Positions 19,988 to 29,194 are shown, counted from the first letter of the stretch. The stretch: DNA of 64,000 nucleotides from G963666935 sp963666935 (GCA_963666935.1 OY762936.1:1054001-1118000), one strand, 5' to 3'. The notes: generated from the letters alone by a model not told the origin. A program made the numbers and translations.

Positions 19988-22060
19988 ATGAAGAACTATA
20001 CTGCAGCAAATATCCGTAACGTGGGATTATTCGGACACGGCGGCGAAGGCAAGACCACGCTGACTGAAGCGATGCTCTTCAATGCGGGTCTACTGGAACG
20101 CATCGGCCGCGTTGAAAATGGTACGACCGCTACCGATTTCGATCCTGAAGAGGTGAAACGTACCATTTCCATTAACGCAGCCTTAGCGCCTTTTGAATGG
20201 AAGGACGTCAAAATCAACCTGATCGACGCGCCGGGTTTTTTTGATTTTTATGGAGAAGTCACGGCGGCGATGCAGCTTGCAGATTCTGCTTTGATCGTTG
20301 TAGGCGCGGTTTCCGGCCCCGTGGTGGGTACCGAAAAGGCAATGGATATGTGCAAGAAGAGCGGTAAGGCTCGCATGATGGTTGTGAATCAGATGGACCG
20401 TGAAAATGCCAATTTTGACAAGGTCCTTAGCGAAGTCAATGCCAAATTCGGCCCCAGCGTGGTTCCCGTTCAGCTCCCCATCATCGATAAGGGCACCTTT
20501 GTGGGTTTTGTGGATATCTTAAACATGATTGGCAAAACATTCGATGGCAAGGGCCTTAAGGATGTGCCGATTCCTGACAACCTTCAGGGTCGCGCACAAG
20601 AGTTATATGAGGCGCTGACAGAAGCTGCTGCGGAGACAGATGAAGCCTTGATGGAGAAGTTCTTCGAAGATGGCGAACTCTCCCACGAAGAGATTACAAA
20701 CGGCCTCTCGAAAGGCGTTTTGTCCGGAGATATTACTCCCGTCTGCTGCTGTGCAGCGTTGCCAAATGTTGGCATATATACTTTGATGAACAACATTATT
20801 CACTATCTACCTGCAGCGGATGCAGTGCCCGTTCCCAAGGCGATCAACGTCAAAACCGGAGATCCGGTGGAAGTAAAACGGGACGGAAAGTTTGCTGCGC
20901 AAGTGGTAAAGACTGTGGTGGATCAGTTTGGAAAATATTCAATTCTTAAGGTCTACAGCGGTGTATTGAGCGCGGATGTCGCTCCATATAATCCCCGAGA
21001 AGAGAAGACGGAGAAGTCTTCTGCCCCTGGTATCATGCGCGGGAAAAAGGTGGTTTCCGTGGATAAACTTTGTGCCGGAGATATCGGAACGTTGTCTAAG
21101 CTACAGTATACCGCGACCGGAGATACCCTCTGCGATGCTTCCGCTCCTGTGCAGTTCGAGGCCATCAAGTTCCCCAAGCCCTGTATTGGATTGGCCGTTT
21201 CTGCCAAGAAACAGGGAGAAGAGGACAAAGTCTTTGCGGGTCTCAACAAGTTGCTGGAAGAAGATCCAACCATGGCGCTGGAAAAGAGCGCGGAGACTGG
21301 CGACGTGCTGATCTGCGGTCTGGGCGAAGTGCATCTGGATGTGCTTTGCTCTAAGCTTAAGAATAAGACCGGCGTGGAAGCGCAGATTGCCGATCCCTGC
21401 ATTCCCTACCGCGAGACCATACGCGCTTCCGCTGAAGCGGAAGGCAAACACAAAAAACAAACCGGCGGCAGCGGACAGTATGGCGTCGTAAACATGAGAT
21501 TCGAGCCATTGACCAGTGGCGAAGACTTCGAATTCGTCAACGCCATCGTGGGCGGTGTGGTTCCAAGGGAATACATTCCCGCAGTAGAAAAAGGCACCAG
21601 GGAAGCTATGAAGAAGGGCGTCCTGGCCGGATATCCCATGGTTGGGATCAAGGCTACACTGTTCTTTGGGAAATACCATCCGGTGGATTCTAAGGAAGTC
21701 GCGTTTAAGTCTGCGGCAAGGCTGGCTTATAAAGAGGCCTGCACCCATGCCAGCCCCGCGTTGATCGAGCCAATCTACCAGTATCGGATCGTCATTCCTA
21801 ACGATTATACTGGTGCCATTATGGGCGACCTGAGCAGCCGCCGTGGCCGCGTTCTGGGCATGAACCCCTGTGATGAGGGCACGGAGATCGTGGCGGAAGC
21901 GCCGCTTTCCGAAATGTTCAAATACGCTACCGACCTGCGCAGCATGACGCAGGCCCGGGGCTCCTTCACTAGTGAGTTTATCCGCTATGAGGACGTTCCC
22001 GCTCTGGAAGCCAAGAAGATCATTGAAAGCGCCCAGAAGGAAGAGGAAGAAGAAGAATAA
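19988..22060 (+). CDS. fusA2: Elongation factor G-like translational GTPase (EF-G2-type paralogue)
   Basis: 690 residues with the full EF-G order: G domain, domain II (about 310-400), III, IV and V. The G domain departs from canonical EF-G: the P-loop is GHGGEGKTT (16-24) instead of AHIDAGKTT, switch I reads KRTISI, switch II reads DAPGFFDF where canonical factors have DTPGHVDF, and the G4 motif is NQMD rather than NKMD. Loss of the switch-II histidine suggests altered GTP hydrolysis. No rpsL/rpsG/tuf genes are nearby, so it is not the housekeeping fusA locus. Family members act in recycling or remain uncharacterised. Confidence 0.88.
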   Translation: MKNYTAANIRNVGLFGHGGEGKTTLTEAMLFNAGLLERIGRVENGTTATDFDPEEVKRTISINAALAPFEWKDVKINLIDAPGFFDFYGEVTAAMQLADSALIVVGAVSGPVVGTEKAMDMCKKSGKARMMVVNQMDRENANFDKVLSEVNAKFGPSVVPVQLPIIDKGTFVGFVDILNMIGKTFDGKGLKDVPIPDNLQGRAQELYEALTEAAAETDEALMEKFFEDGELSHEEITNGLSKGVLSGDITPVCCCAALPNVGIYTLMNNIIHYLPAADAVPVPKAINVKTGDPVEVKRDGKFAAQVVKTVVDQFGKYSILKVYSGVLSADVAPYNPREEKTEKSSAPGIMRGKKVVSVDKLCAGDIGTLSKLQYTATGDTLCDASAPVQFEAIKFPKPCIGLAVSAKKQGEEDKVFAGLNKLLEEDPTMALEKSAETGDVLICGLGEVHLDVLCSKLKNKTGVEAQIADPCIPYRETIRASAEAEGKHKKQTGGSGQYGVVNMRFEPLTSGEDFEFVNAIVGGVVPREYIPAVEKGTREAMKKGVLAGYPMVGIKATLFFGKYHPVDSKEVAFKSAARLAYKEACTHASPALIEPIYQYRIVIPNDYTGAIMGDLSSRRGRVLGMNPCDEGTEIVAEAPLSEMFKYATDLRSMTQARGSFTSEFIRYEDVPALEAKKIIESAQKEEEEEE

Positions 22061-22078
22061 TCCTTTACAAACAATAGC

Positions 22079-22111
22079 AAAGGCCTTCTGCCGTGGCAGG
22101 AGGCCTTTTTT
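22079..22111 (+). terminator. Terminator of the EF-G-like gene
   Basis: Long stem AAAGGCCTTCTGC paired with GCAGGAGGCCTTT, then a run of T. It starts 18 bases after the stop codon. Confidence 0.85.
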
Positions 22112-22181
22112 GCAAGAACGAAAGGAAAAAGAGGGATTATTGGGCACAGCATATACCAACGGTGGGCAGGCAGAGGCCATT

Positions 22182-22211
22182 AAAAGGAGCTGCAGTTTGG
22201 CAGCTCCTTTT
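22182..22211. terminator. Terminator of the GNAT/gpsA transcript
   Basis: Perfect 12-bp stem (22182-22193 with 22200-22211) with a six-base loop. T-rich on both sides; it sits 11 bases beyond the stop of the minus-strand GNAT gene. Confidence 0.75.
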
Positions 22212-22222
22212 TGAATCTGTAA

Positions 22223-22978
22223 TTATGCTTGATATTCATATGTAACTACTTGGCTTACAGCCTGCATGCCCATGGAGCGGTACACCGGCTCTCCAAGTGC
22301 CGAAGCCTGCAGCGAAACTAAGTGATAACCCAGCTTTGCTGCGTCTACAAAGGAGCGGGTAAAAAGGGCCTTGCAAAATCCGCGGCCCCGATATTCCTGC
22401 AATGTGCCAACTTCATGGATGCCGGCATTCCCCGGCTGTAGAGAGGTTATCGATGTCGCCGCGATAGCACCATCCTGAAGGTAAGCGTAAAAGAGGCAAG
22501 TAGGGTCTTGTACAAGTGTACGCATGATCTTTGACATGGATGGCTTGTCGAATGATGCGGAACATGTCTCGGCCCACTCATCAATGCGTTCCGAACCCAC
22601 CCGGATGACGTTTGAGTTATTATGGCACGAATAATCTGGAGGAAGTTCTATTAGCATACCCATCTGCCGGCGATATGGCGAAAACCCGGCGGCCTGCAGG
22701 GCGAGAGGCAGGGCGGAGGTAACTTCTTCTTGGGTGAAGCTCAGGAGACGCGGCGATTTCTCTTCTCGACAAAGTTTCCCAAAGAAGTTGGCCAATTCCT
22801 TCTCCCGACCCGGTTCATTGTTCCAAATATGGGTGCGGCAGTACCAGGAAGGTTCAGCAGTGGGCTGGTAGATGCAATACTGATCCGTTTCAATTATATC
22901 TGCGTTGAAATGATTGTATAACTTCTTGCATAGGCTCAAGAGGCTTTCCACAGCAAAAAACGAAGAATTTCGATTCAT
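22223..22978 (-). CDS. GNAT-family N-acetyltransferase
   Basis: 251 residues from the ATG at 22978, which follows AAAGGAG; the frame is open for 13 more codons without a ribosome site. The C-terminal half is a GNAT fold: the acetyl-CoA loop reads EYRGRGFCKALF near 205-216, followed by LVSLQASALGEPVYRSMGM. The N-terminal half is less conserved and may be a degenerate second GNAT lobe. Substrate unknown. It lies 19 bases after gpsA and is probably cotranscribed with it. Confidence 0.8.
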   Translation of the reverse strand: MNRNSSFFAVESLLSLCKKLYNHFNADIIETDQYCIYQPTAEPSWYCRTHIWNNEPGREKELANFFGKLCREEKSPRLLSFTQEEVTSALPLALQAAGFSPYRRQMGMLIELPPDYSCHNNSNVIRVGSERIDEWAETCSASFDKPSMSKIMRTLVQDPTCLFYAYLQDGAIAATSITSLQPGNAGIHEVGTLQEYRGRGFCKALFTRSFVDAAKLGYHLVSLQASALGEPVYRSMGMQAVSQVVTYEYQA

Positions 22979-22997
22979 GGGTCTCCTTTTCGGGACT

Positions 22998-23963
22998 TCA
23001 TTCTTTCCTAAACTCACACTTTAGGCTTCTACTAAACAGATCTCCCATGAGCTCCATAGCGTCTGCGCTGTTATAAAGAATCTCATAAACTGTTTCACAG
23101 ATCGGCAGTTCCACGCCGTATTTGCGGCCCAGCTCCACAATCGCCTTAGCTGTATAATAGCCTTCGGCCAGCTGATCGTATTTTTCGCCGCGCATCAGTT
23201 TCTCTCCGAATTGCCGGTTATGGCTGAGCTGAGAAAAGACAGTTGCCTGATAATCCCCAAGGTGGCAAAGGCCGTATACCGAGAGCTCCTTACCCCCCAT
23301 GGCCACGATGAGCCTGGCAATTTCCCGGGTGCCCCGGGACATCAATGCGCCCTTAAGGGCGGAAAGCTGTAAACCATCAAGAATTCCGGCGGCAATGCCT
23401 ATGACGTTTTTGGAAGCTGCACCCACTTCGTTGCCCAGCAGATCCTCACCGTAATAGAATCGGATCAGCTCGCTGGAAAAAGCGTCCACAAGCTCTTCTT
23501 TGATTTTGGAGCTGTCGCTATCCATGACCATACAGTTGGGGATTCCCTGAGAGAATTCTTGTACATGGCCCGGTCCCAGCCATACGGCGATCTCGCAGTT
23601 CGCTGGGAGATTGTCCTTCGCAATTTGGGAAGGACGTCTTCCAGTAGAAATCTCCAAGCCCTTCATGCAAAGTACGAATATTTTGTTATGAACTTGAAGT
23701 ACATTAATTTCGTCCATTAGGCTCTGAAGCCCTTGTACGTTGACGGAGATGATGATAATTTCCGCATCCCGGATACAGGTGAGATCGGTGGAAAGGGCAA
23801 CGGCATCCGGAAGCTCAATGAAGGAATTCCTTCTTTGTTGAAGAAACTGCTGCATATTCTTTGAGGTTTTTCGCCCGTAAAGGGTTATCTGATGACCGCG
23901 TTGATTTAGATACCACGCGATAAATGATCCCCAGCGGCCACAGCCTATGACAGATATTTTCAA
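22998..23963 (-). CDS. gpsA: NAD(P)-dependent glycerol-3-phosphate dehydrogenase
   Basis: Reduces dihydroxyacetone phosphate to sn-glycerol-3-phosphate for phospholipid synthesis. 321 residues from a TTG start at 23963, five bases after GGGAGG; the longer ATG frame from 24032 adds an N-terminus foreign to the family. The Rossmann motif is somewhat changed: VIGCGRWGSFIAWYL instead of GxGxxG-A. Later motifs fit GpsA: GPGHVQEF, NEVGAASKNVIGIAAGI with the catalytic Lys, GLCHLGDYQAT and AEGYYTAKAI. Plain GpsA usually has SPSFA where this has GPGHV, so the substrate assignment is a little less certain than the fold. Confidence 0.85.
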   Translation of the reverse strand: MKISVIGCGRWGSFIAWYLNQRGHQITLYGRKTSKNMQQFLQQRRNSFIELPDAVALSTDLTCIRDAEIIIISVNVQGLQSLMDEINVLQVHNKIFVLCMKGLEISTGRRPSQIAKDNLPANCEIAVWLGPGHVQEFSQGIPNCMVMDSDSSKIKEELVDAFSSELIRFYYGEDLLGNEVGAASKNVIGIAAGILDGLQLSALKGALMSRGTREIARLIVAMGGKELSVYGLCHLGDYQATVFSQLSHNRQFGEKLMRGEKYDQLAEGYYTAKAIVELGRKYGVELPICETVYEILYNSADAMELMGDLFSRSLKCEFRKE

Positions 23964-24090
23964 TGATGCCTCCCACGATTCCGGGTGGATTTTCTGCCTT
24001 TGAATATACCATAGAATTCCATGGGCCGCCAATCGATTTTACAATTGTTCACATAAGCTCCACATTGATGGCAACGGCATAAAACTGTGC

Positions 24091-24096
24091 TATAAT
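24091..24096 (+). promoter_or_regulatory. -10 element immediately before the MATE start codon
   Basis: TATAAT at 24091-24096 is only six bases before the ATG at 24103. A TTGATG lies 20 bases upstream of it, wider than ideal. If used, the transcript would begin at or near the start codon and be leaderless. Confidence 0.45.
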
Positions 24097-24102
24097 CTTG
24101 CT

Positions 24103-25533
24103 ATGACGACGAAATATTTCGGTGATAAAAGATTTTGGAAAACCACTGTGTCACTGGCGCTGCCGGTGGCGCTGCAGAACTTGCTGATTAGTTCGTTTGC
24201 GCTGGTGGACACGCTAATGGTGAGCCAACTGGGGGACGTAGCGCTTTCATCGGTGGGGATGGCAGCGCAATGGAACTGGATGCTCAGCATGCTGCTTTTT
24301 GGCATTTGTTCCGGTGCGGCGGTTTTTATCGCGCAATACTGGGGAATCAAAGACATTGAAGGGATTCAGAAAACCATTGGCATCGCCCAATGCACCGCGG
24401 TTTTGGCGGCGGCGATCTTCCTCATCATCGCGGCGCTGGCGCCGCGCGGTGTGATGCGTATTTTTAACCGAGATGCGGCTGTGATATTCACGGGCGCAGA
24501 ATATCTGAAAATCGCCTGCTTTTCCTATCCTGCCGTGGCAGTCAGCAATGTGATGAGCATATCACTGCGCTGTACTGAGCGGGCAAAGCTCCCCATGTAT
24601 GTGGCCGCAATTACCACAGCGCTCAACGCTCTGCTTAATTATGGGCTGATTTTCGGCAAGTTTGGTCTCCCGGCCCTAGGGGTTTCGGGTGCAGCCATCG
24701 CCACATGCATCTCTGCGTGGGCGGGGCCGTTGATCGTGATGGTGCTGTCCGTCGCAGAGAAGAACATTCTCATCGCCCCTTTGCATCGGATGTATGGCTT
24801 CAAACTATCTGAAGTGCGGGACTATTTTAAAAAGGCCGCGCCGGTCATTGTGAACGAGGCATTCTGGGGGCTGGGATCTACCGTGATCAATGTGATTTTG
24901 GCCAACCTAGGGTATATGTATTATGCCGCAGTGACGATTCTGCGCACATTTGAAAATGTCGGATTTGTATTTTTTATCGGCCTGTGCAGCGCCTGTAGCA
25001 TCATGGTGGGGAAATCCGTGGGAGCGGGAGAGATCCGACAGGCAAGGGAAGACTCGGTGCGCTTCGTTATTCTGATGCCGTTGCTAGCGGTAGTGATGGG
25101 CGTAATTGTGATTCTGTTCCGTGCGCAACTGGTGCATATCTTTAACCTTTCGGGAAACATTACGGCGGAAACGGTAAAAATCGCAACACAGATTTTGCTG
25201 GTATATGCGCTGGAAATGCCAGTGCGGATGCTTTCATACATCCTCATCGTAGGAGTGTTTCGATCCGGAGGAGATACAGTTACGGGCATGAAAATGGATC
25301 TTTTCTCGCTCTGGGGACTTTCGATTCCCGTAACGTTTGCGGCGGCATTCCTGCTCAAGCTGCCCTTCGTATTGGTATTCATCATTATGTATGTTCTGGA
25401 GGACTATCCCAAAGCCCTGATGTGCATTCGGTATTTTCGTACATTCAAATGGATTCTCCCGGTTACGGAAGCGGGATGCCGGGGGCTTGCGGCATATTCA
25501 GAGGATCGGGATGGGGTAAATAATATTGCATGA
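24103..25533 (+). CDS. MATE-family multidrug/cation antiporter
   Basis: 476 residues, twelve predicted membrane helices. The start FWKTTVSLALPVALQNLL and the signature VDTLMVSQLGDVALSSVGMA are typical of MATE exporters, and the second half repeats the pattern (KKAAPVIVNEAFWGLGS). They exchange organic cations or drugs for Na+ or H+; the substrate cannot be read from sequence. There is no Shine-Dalgarno before the ATG, and the -10 box abuts the start codon. It diverges from gpsA. Confidence 0.9.
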   Translation: MTTKYFGDKRFWKTTVSLALPVALQNLLISSFALVDTLMVSQLGDVALSSVGMAAQWNWMLSMLLFGICSGAAVFIAQYWGIKDIEGIQKTIGIAQCTAVLAAAIFLIIAALAPRGVMRIFNRDAAVIFTGAEYLKIACFSYPAVAVSNVMSISLRCTERAKLPMYVAAITTALNALLNYGLIFGKFGLPALGVSGAAIATCISAWAGPLIVMVLSVAEKNILIAPLHRMYGFKLSEVRDYFKKAAPVIVNEAFWGLGSTVINVILANLGYMYYAAVTILRTFENVGFVFFIGLCSACSIMVGKSVGAGEIRQAREDSVRFVILMPLLAVVMGVIVILFRAQLVHIFNLSGNITAETVKIATQILLVYALEMPVRMLSYILIVGVFRSGGDTVTGMKMDLFSLWGLSIPVTFAAAFLLKLPFVLVFIIMYVLEDYPKALMCIRYFRTFKWILPVTEAGCRGLAAYSEDRDGVNNIA

Positions 25534-25559
25534 ATTGACAAGTATAAATGGCATGGTCT

Positions 25560-25588
25560 TTGATCTTGATACGATATAATATTATAAT
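25560..25588 (+). promoter_or_regulatory. Promoter of the alanine racemase gene
   Basis: TTGATC (25560-25565), a 17-base spacer and TATAAT (25583-25588), about 50 bases before the start codon. Confidence 0.6.
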
Positions 25589-25640
25589 GTGAGTGCAAAT
25601 ACATTGCATTTTTATAGAGAGGTTCGAAGTTTAAAAGATT

Positions 25641-26771
25641 ATGGATCTGGAGTATTATAATTCATACCTGAAAGTCGACCTAGGAATTCTTAAAGAGAAC
25701 ACGCAAAAAATCAAGCAAGCGTTGGAACCTGGGCGTACCGTGATCCCGGTGATTAAGGGAAATGCCCACGGTATGGGCACCGTACCCGTCGCTGCCACAT
25801 TAATTGAGGATCTGGCTATTAAGACCATCGCCTGCGCACATATTTGCGAGGCAAGAGATATCCGCCTTGCCGGATTTCAGGATGCAAAGATCCTAATTTT
25901 GGGCGCTGTTCCCGACCACGCGCTGCCTTATGCCATGGAATATGACCTGCATGTGCCCGTGTTTCGGGAAGAGACGGCACTGCTGCTCAATCAGCTTGCC
26001 GCCGACCGTGGTAAACGCCAACCGATTCAAATCAAAGTGGATGTGGGGCTTCATAGAATAGGCGTACTGCCCGGCGAGCCGTTGAAAAAGCTTGTCGCTG
26101 TGCTGCACCGCTGTGAAAAACTTGAAATCACGGGGATCTATTCGCATTATGCCAATCCTTATACACCCGGGGACCCCAGAACGTTGAACCAATACGAATG
26201 CTTCCATCAGAGCGTGGAACAGGTACGTGCGCTGGGAATCGATCCGCCCATGGTCCATATCGCCTGCAGTGGCGCTGCCGGCTGGGTTCCGGATCCGATC
26301 AGCACACATGCTCGTATTGGTTGTATGTACGTTGGGTTTACCGAGGGTCCGAACCTCTTCAATGTGCGGCAGGCCATGACTTGGCGAGCTTTTATTACCA
26401 ACGTGATGAAACTCGGCCCCGGAGAATATGTGGGCTATGGCCTAAAAAATCCAGTTACCCGCCCCATGCGGGTAGCAACCTTAAGCATCGGCGCCTGCGA
26501 CGGACTTTGCCGTCCAATGGTGAAGGGTCATGGCCCAGTTCTTTTGCACGGCAAGCGCGCTCCCTTCATTTCCGTCTGCATGGATCAGTCGTGGATTGAT
26601 GTAACGGATATCCCTTGCAAACCCGGCGACCAAGTGACGCTATTCGGCCAAGACATTGATACGGATGCCTATTTGACCACAACGGAACTTTGCACTTATG
26701 GTGACGGGAACCCCGCCTCTTTGCATGAGCTTCTCTCACAAAGGGTGAAGCGTGTCTATGTGAACCGTTGA
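25641..26771 (+). CDS. alr: Alanine racemase (PLP-dependent, fold III)
   Basis: 376 residues. PLP-binding lysine in VIPVIKGNAHGMG (Lys39; usual form VVKANAYGHG), the KVDVGLHRIG strand, HIACSGA, and the second catalytic base in YVGYGLKN (Tyr266). CMDQSWIDV matches the conserved CMDQ dimer-interface motif. It converts L- to D-alanine for the cell wall. Small deviations such as KGNAHG leave open a related amino-acid racemase. It lies alone between its own promoter and a gene-poor region. Confidence 0.85.
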   Translation: MDLEYYNSYLKVDLGILKENTQKIKQALEPGRTVIPVIKGNAHGMGTVPVAATLIEDLAIKTIACAHICEARDIRLAGFQDAKILILGAVPDHALPYAMEYDLHVPVFREETALLLNQLAADRGKRQPIQIKVDVGLHRIGVLPGEPLKKLVAVLHRCEKLEITGIYSHYANPYTPGDPRTLNQYECFHQSVEQVRALGIDPPMVHIACSGAAGWVPDPISTHARIGCMYVGFTEGPNLFNVRQAMTWRAFITNVMKLGPGEYVGYGLKNPVTRPMRVATLSIGACDGLCRPMVKGHGPVLLHGKRAPFISVCMDQSWIDVTDIPCKPGDQVTLFGQDIDTDAYLTTTELCTYGDGNPASLHELLSQRVKRVYVNR

Positions 26772-26960
26772 AGTTAGCACAAAAAGTACAGCGCTCTGGC
26801 CTTTTGTTCTCCATCTTAACCGGGGCTCTGGTATACGATGCCGCAGTGACGATTCGTTAGCGGGGTGGCAATATGGCAACCCTCTTAACGCTCTTCATAG
26901 TATGGATCTATAACGATCATGCAATCTAAATAAAAAAATTTTAAAAATGATCATCTAACC

Positions 26961-27169
26961 ATGGGATTGGACAAGCCATTGGTTGTTCAGTATGGCGTCT
27001 TTATGCAAAATCTCGCTCGATTTGACTTTGCAATTCCTTGCAGTATCAGATTCCCGTTATAGGCCTTTTGAGTAAAAAAATTCTGGTTACCGTGATGCTG
27101 ACGCTGGTATCCTCCATTTTCCATTGTAGCTCTTTCTTGCAAAAGATCGCATTTTATATTTTTTTCTGA
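26961..27169 (+). pseudogene. Fragment of an Opp/Dpp-type ABC transporter permease, frameshifted
   Basis: The frame at 26961-27062 encodes GLDKPLVVQYGVFMQNLARF, which matches the conserved LGLDKPL-x-VQY-x-F section after the first helix of OppB/DppB/NikB permeases, followed by a few more compatible residues before TAG. A second frame (27053-27169) continues with hydrophobic KKILVTVMLTLVSSI, like the next membrane helix. The first 80 or so residues and the whole C-terminal half are missing. So this is a decayed remnant with at least one frameshift. The identification rests on motif memory. Confidence 0.5.
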
Positions 27170-27384
27170 CGATAATACGCAGGAAGATTTTGCTGCAAAC
27201 TGCAAATACTGAGTACTTGCCAAGATAGAAGCTGGCATCCGTGATAATTGGCTAGTAGAAACGCGTGCAAGAAGTATTCAATATAAAAGATGAGTACTTT
27301 TTCGTAAATCGAGATTAATCAGGCATCAATATATTTGACAATTTATGTTATAATCAAAGCGAAAAATGATATTCAATCAAAAAT

Positions 27385-27441
27385 GCACACGTTATGGAGA
27401 GGACGAAAATAGGCGCTGGCGCAATGCTTGAAAGCAAGGTT
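27385..27441 (+). repeat. Left copy of a 57-bp imperfect direct repeat flanking fhs
   Basis: 50 of 57 positions are identical to 29333-29389 with no gap: GCACACGTTATGGA, then GCGCTGGCGCAATG and CAAGGTT are shared. An ATG inside each copy (27394, 29342) opens a short frame with a similar start, MERTKIGAGAM versus MEKAKISAGAM. Confidence 0.8.
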
Positions 27442-27517
27442 CTTTTACCATCCTAATCATAACAAGGTGAAGAAATACCATTTGGTTTTTATAGATAAGA
27501 CATGAAAGGGCTTTAAT

Positions 27518-29194
27518 ATGACTTGTAAAACTGACATTGAAATCGCACAAGCTGCGGAGATAAAACATATCTGCGAGATTGCTAAATTAGCAGGTATACC
27601 TGAAAAATATATTGAGCAATATGGGAATAGTAAAGCAAAAGTTGATCTAGAATTTCTGCCTGAAATCGCGAATAGACCGAATGGCAAGCTTGTCCTTGTT
27701 ACAGCTATCACGCCTACTCCTGCAGGTGAAGGCAAAACAACAACAACGATTGGCCTTGGTGACGGGCTCCGAAAGATTGGGAAAAAGTCCATTATTGCAT
27801 TACGCGAACCGTCACTTGGGCCGGTTTTTGGCGTAAAGGGTGGGGCGGCCGGTGGCGGATATGCTCAAGTAATACCGATGGAAGATATCAACCTCCATTT
27901 CACCGGCGATTTCCATGCCATCGGTGTGGCAAATAACCTGCTCGCCGCCATGCTGGACAACCATATTTATCAGGGAAACGCACTGAATATCGATTCGCGG
28001 CGAATCACTTGGCGACGTGCGGTAGATATGAATGACCGTCAGCTGCGCAATATCGTTAATGGGCTTGGCGGCAGGGTTAATGGTATGCCCAGGGAAGACG
28101 GGTTTGATATCACAGCTGCCAGCGAAGTGATGGCAGTATTCTGCTTATCTAATAGCCTTGCGGATCTTAAGGTGCGATTGAGCAGAATAATTGTCGGATA
28201 CACCTATGATGAGAAACCTGTAACTGCGGGAGATTTACATGCGGAAGGGGCGATGGCGGCACTCTTGAAGGATGCACTGAAACCGAATCTCGTGCAGACG
28301 CTGGAAGGTACGCCTACATTTGTGCATGGCGGGCCGTTTGCGAACATTGCACATGGCTGCAATAGTGTCATAGCAACTCGTCTTGCGATGAAGCTGGGTG
28401 AGTATGCAGTAACAGAAGCAGGTTTCGGAGCTGATCTTGGCGCCGAAAAATTCTTAAATATCAAGTGTCGCACGGCGGGATTTTGGCCATCAGCCGTCGT
28501 CATGGTGGCTTCTATTCGTGCGCTTAAGCATCACGGTGGTGTTACAAAAGTAGATTTGAGTAATGAAAATATAAGCGCATTAGAGAAAGGTCTCCCAAAT
28601 TTGCTACAGCATGTTGAGAATGTTACGAAAGTGTATGGCTTGCCATGTGTTGTGGCCGTTAACGTGTTTCCTACCGATACAGCCGCCGAGTTGAAGCTAG
28701 TCAAAGATAAGTGCCATGAGCTTGGTGTAAATGTAGTATTATCTGAAGTTTGGGCAAAAGGTGGGGATGGTGGCAAAAAGTTGGCAGAGGAAGTTGTACG
28801 GCTCTGTGAACAGCCCGGAGATTTCCGAAACAGCTACGCATTAGAGGCCCCAATCATTGAGAAACTGGAGAGCATCTGCAAGCGGGTATACCATGCCGAC
28901 GGAGTCACGCTGACGATGGGAGCAAGCAAGCAAGCTGTGCGTCTCACAGAATTGGGGTTTGGTAATCTGCCGATTTGCATGGCGAAAACACAGTATAGTT
29001 TTTCGGATGATGCGATGTTATTAGGTGCGCCGAATGGATTCACGGTGACAGTTCGCAACTTGAAGGTATCAGCAGGGGCAGGATTTATTGTAGCGTTGAC
29101 GGGAGATGTCATGACTATGCCCGGCTTGCCCAAAGTGCCGTCTGCGGAAAAGATCAATGTGGATGAAAATGGCAAAATTTCAGGCTTATTCTAA
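27518..29194 (+). CDS. fhs: Formate-tetrahydrofolate ligase
   Basis: Activates formate with ATP to 10-formyl-THF, in one-carbon metabolism and in the acetogenic methyl branch. 558 residues, full length. ATP-binding TPTPAGEGKTTTT near 64-76, REPSLGPVFGVKGGAAGGGYAQ split over 96-117, HFTGDFHAIG near 127, and TEAGFGADLGAEKF. RBS AAAGGG is seven bases before the ATG. Its AT-richer codon choice (frequent AAA, GAA, ATT, TTA) differs from the GC-richer neighbours. No other folate gene adjoins; the flanking direct repeats and permease debris suggest the locus arrived by transfer or rearrangement. Confidence 0.96.
   Translation: MTCKTDIEIAQAAEIKHICEIAKLAGIPEKYIEQYGNSKAKVDLEFLPEIANRPNGKLVLVTAITPTPAGEGKTTTTIGLGDGLRKIGKKSIIALREPSLGPVFGVKGGAAGGGYAQVIPMEDINLHFTGDFHAIGVANNLLAAMLDNHIYQGNALNIDSRRITWRRAVDMNDRQLRNIVNGLGGRVNGMPREDGFDITAASEVMAVFCLSNSLADLKVRLSRIIVGYTYDEKPVTAGDLHAEGAMAALLKDALKPNLVQTLEGTPTFVHGGPFANIAHGCNSVIATRLAMKLGEYAVTEAGFGADLGAEKFLNIKCRTAGFWPSAVVMVASIRALKHHGGVTKVDLSNENISALEKGLPNLLQHVENVTKVYGLPCVVAVNVFPTDTAAELKLVKDKCHELGVNVVLSEVWAKGGDGGKKLAEEVVRLCEQPGDFRNSYALEAPIIEKLESICKRVYHADGVTLTMGASKQAVRLTELGFGNLPICMAKTQYSFSDDAMLLGAPNGFTVTVRNLKVSAGAGFIVALTGDVMTMPGLPKVPSAEKINVDENGKISGLF

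Larger units (their letters stand above)
26772..27517. other. AT-rich gene-poor stretch with gene debris
   Basis: 746 bases without an intact gene. It holds the permease fragment at 26961-27169 and one of two direct repeats at 27385-27441. A possible weak promoter for fhs has TATAAT at 27349-27354. I see no other coding signal. Confidence 0.6.

Noticed and set aside
21101..22180. 359-codon minus-strand frame opposite the EF-G-like gene
   Set aside because: Shadow frame; the plus strand encodes a full-length conserved GTPase.
26987..27238. 83-codon minus-strand frame
   Set aside because: Composition is poor, no ribosome site, and the plus strand shows the permease relic across the same bases.
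27335..27354. TTGACA and TATAAT as a standard fhs promoter
   Set aside because: Only eight bases separate the two hexamers; a different -35 would be needed.
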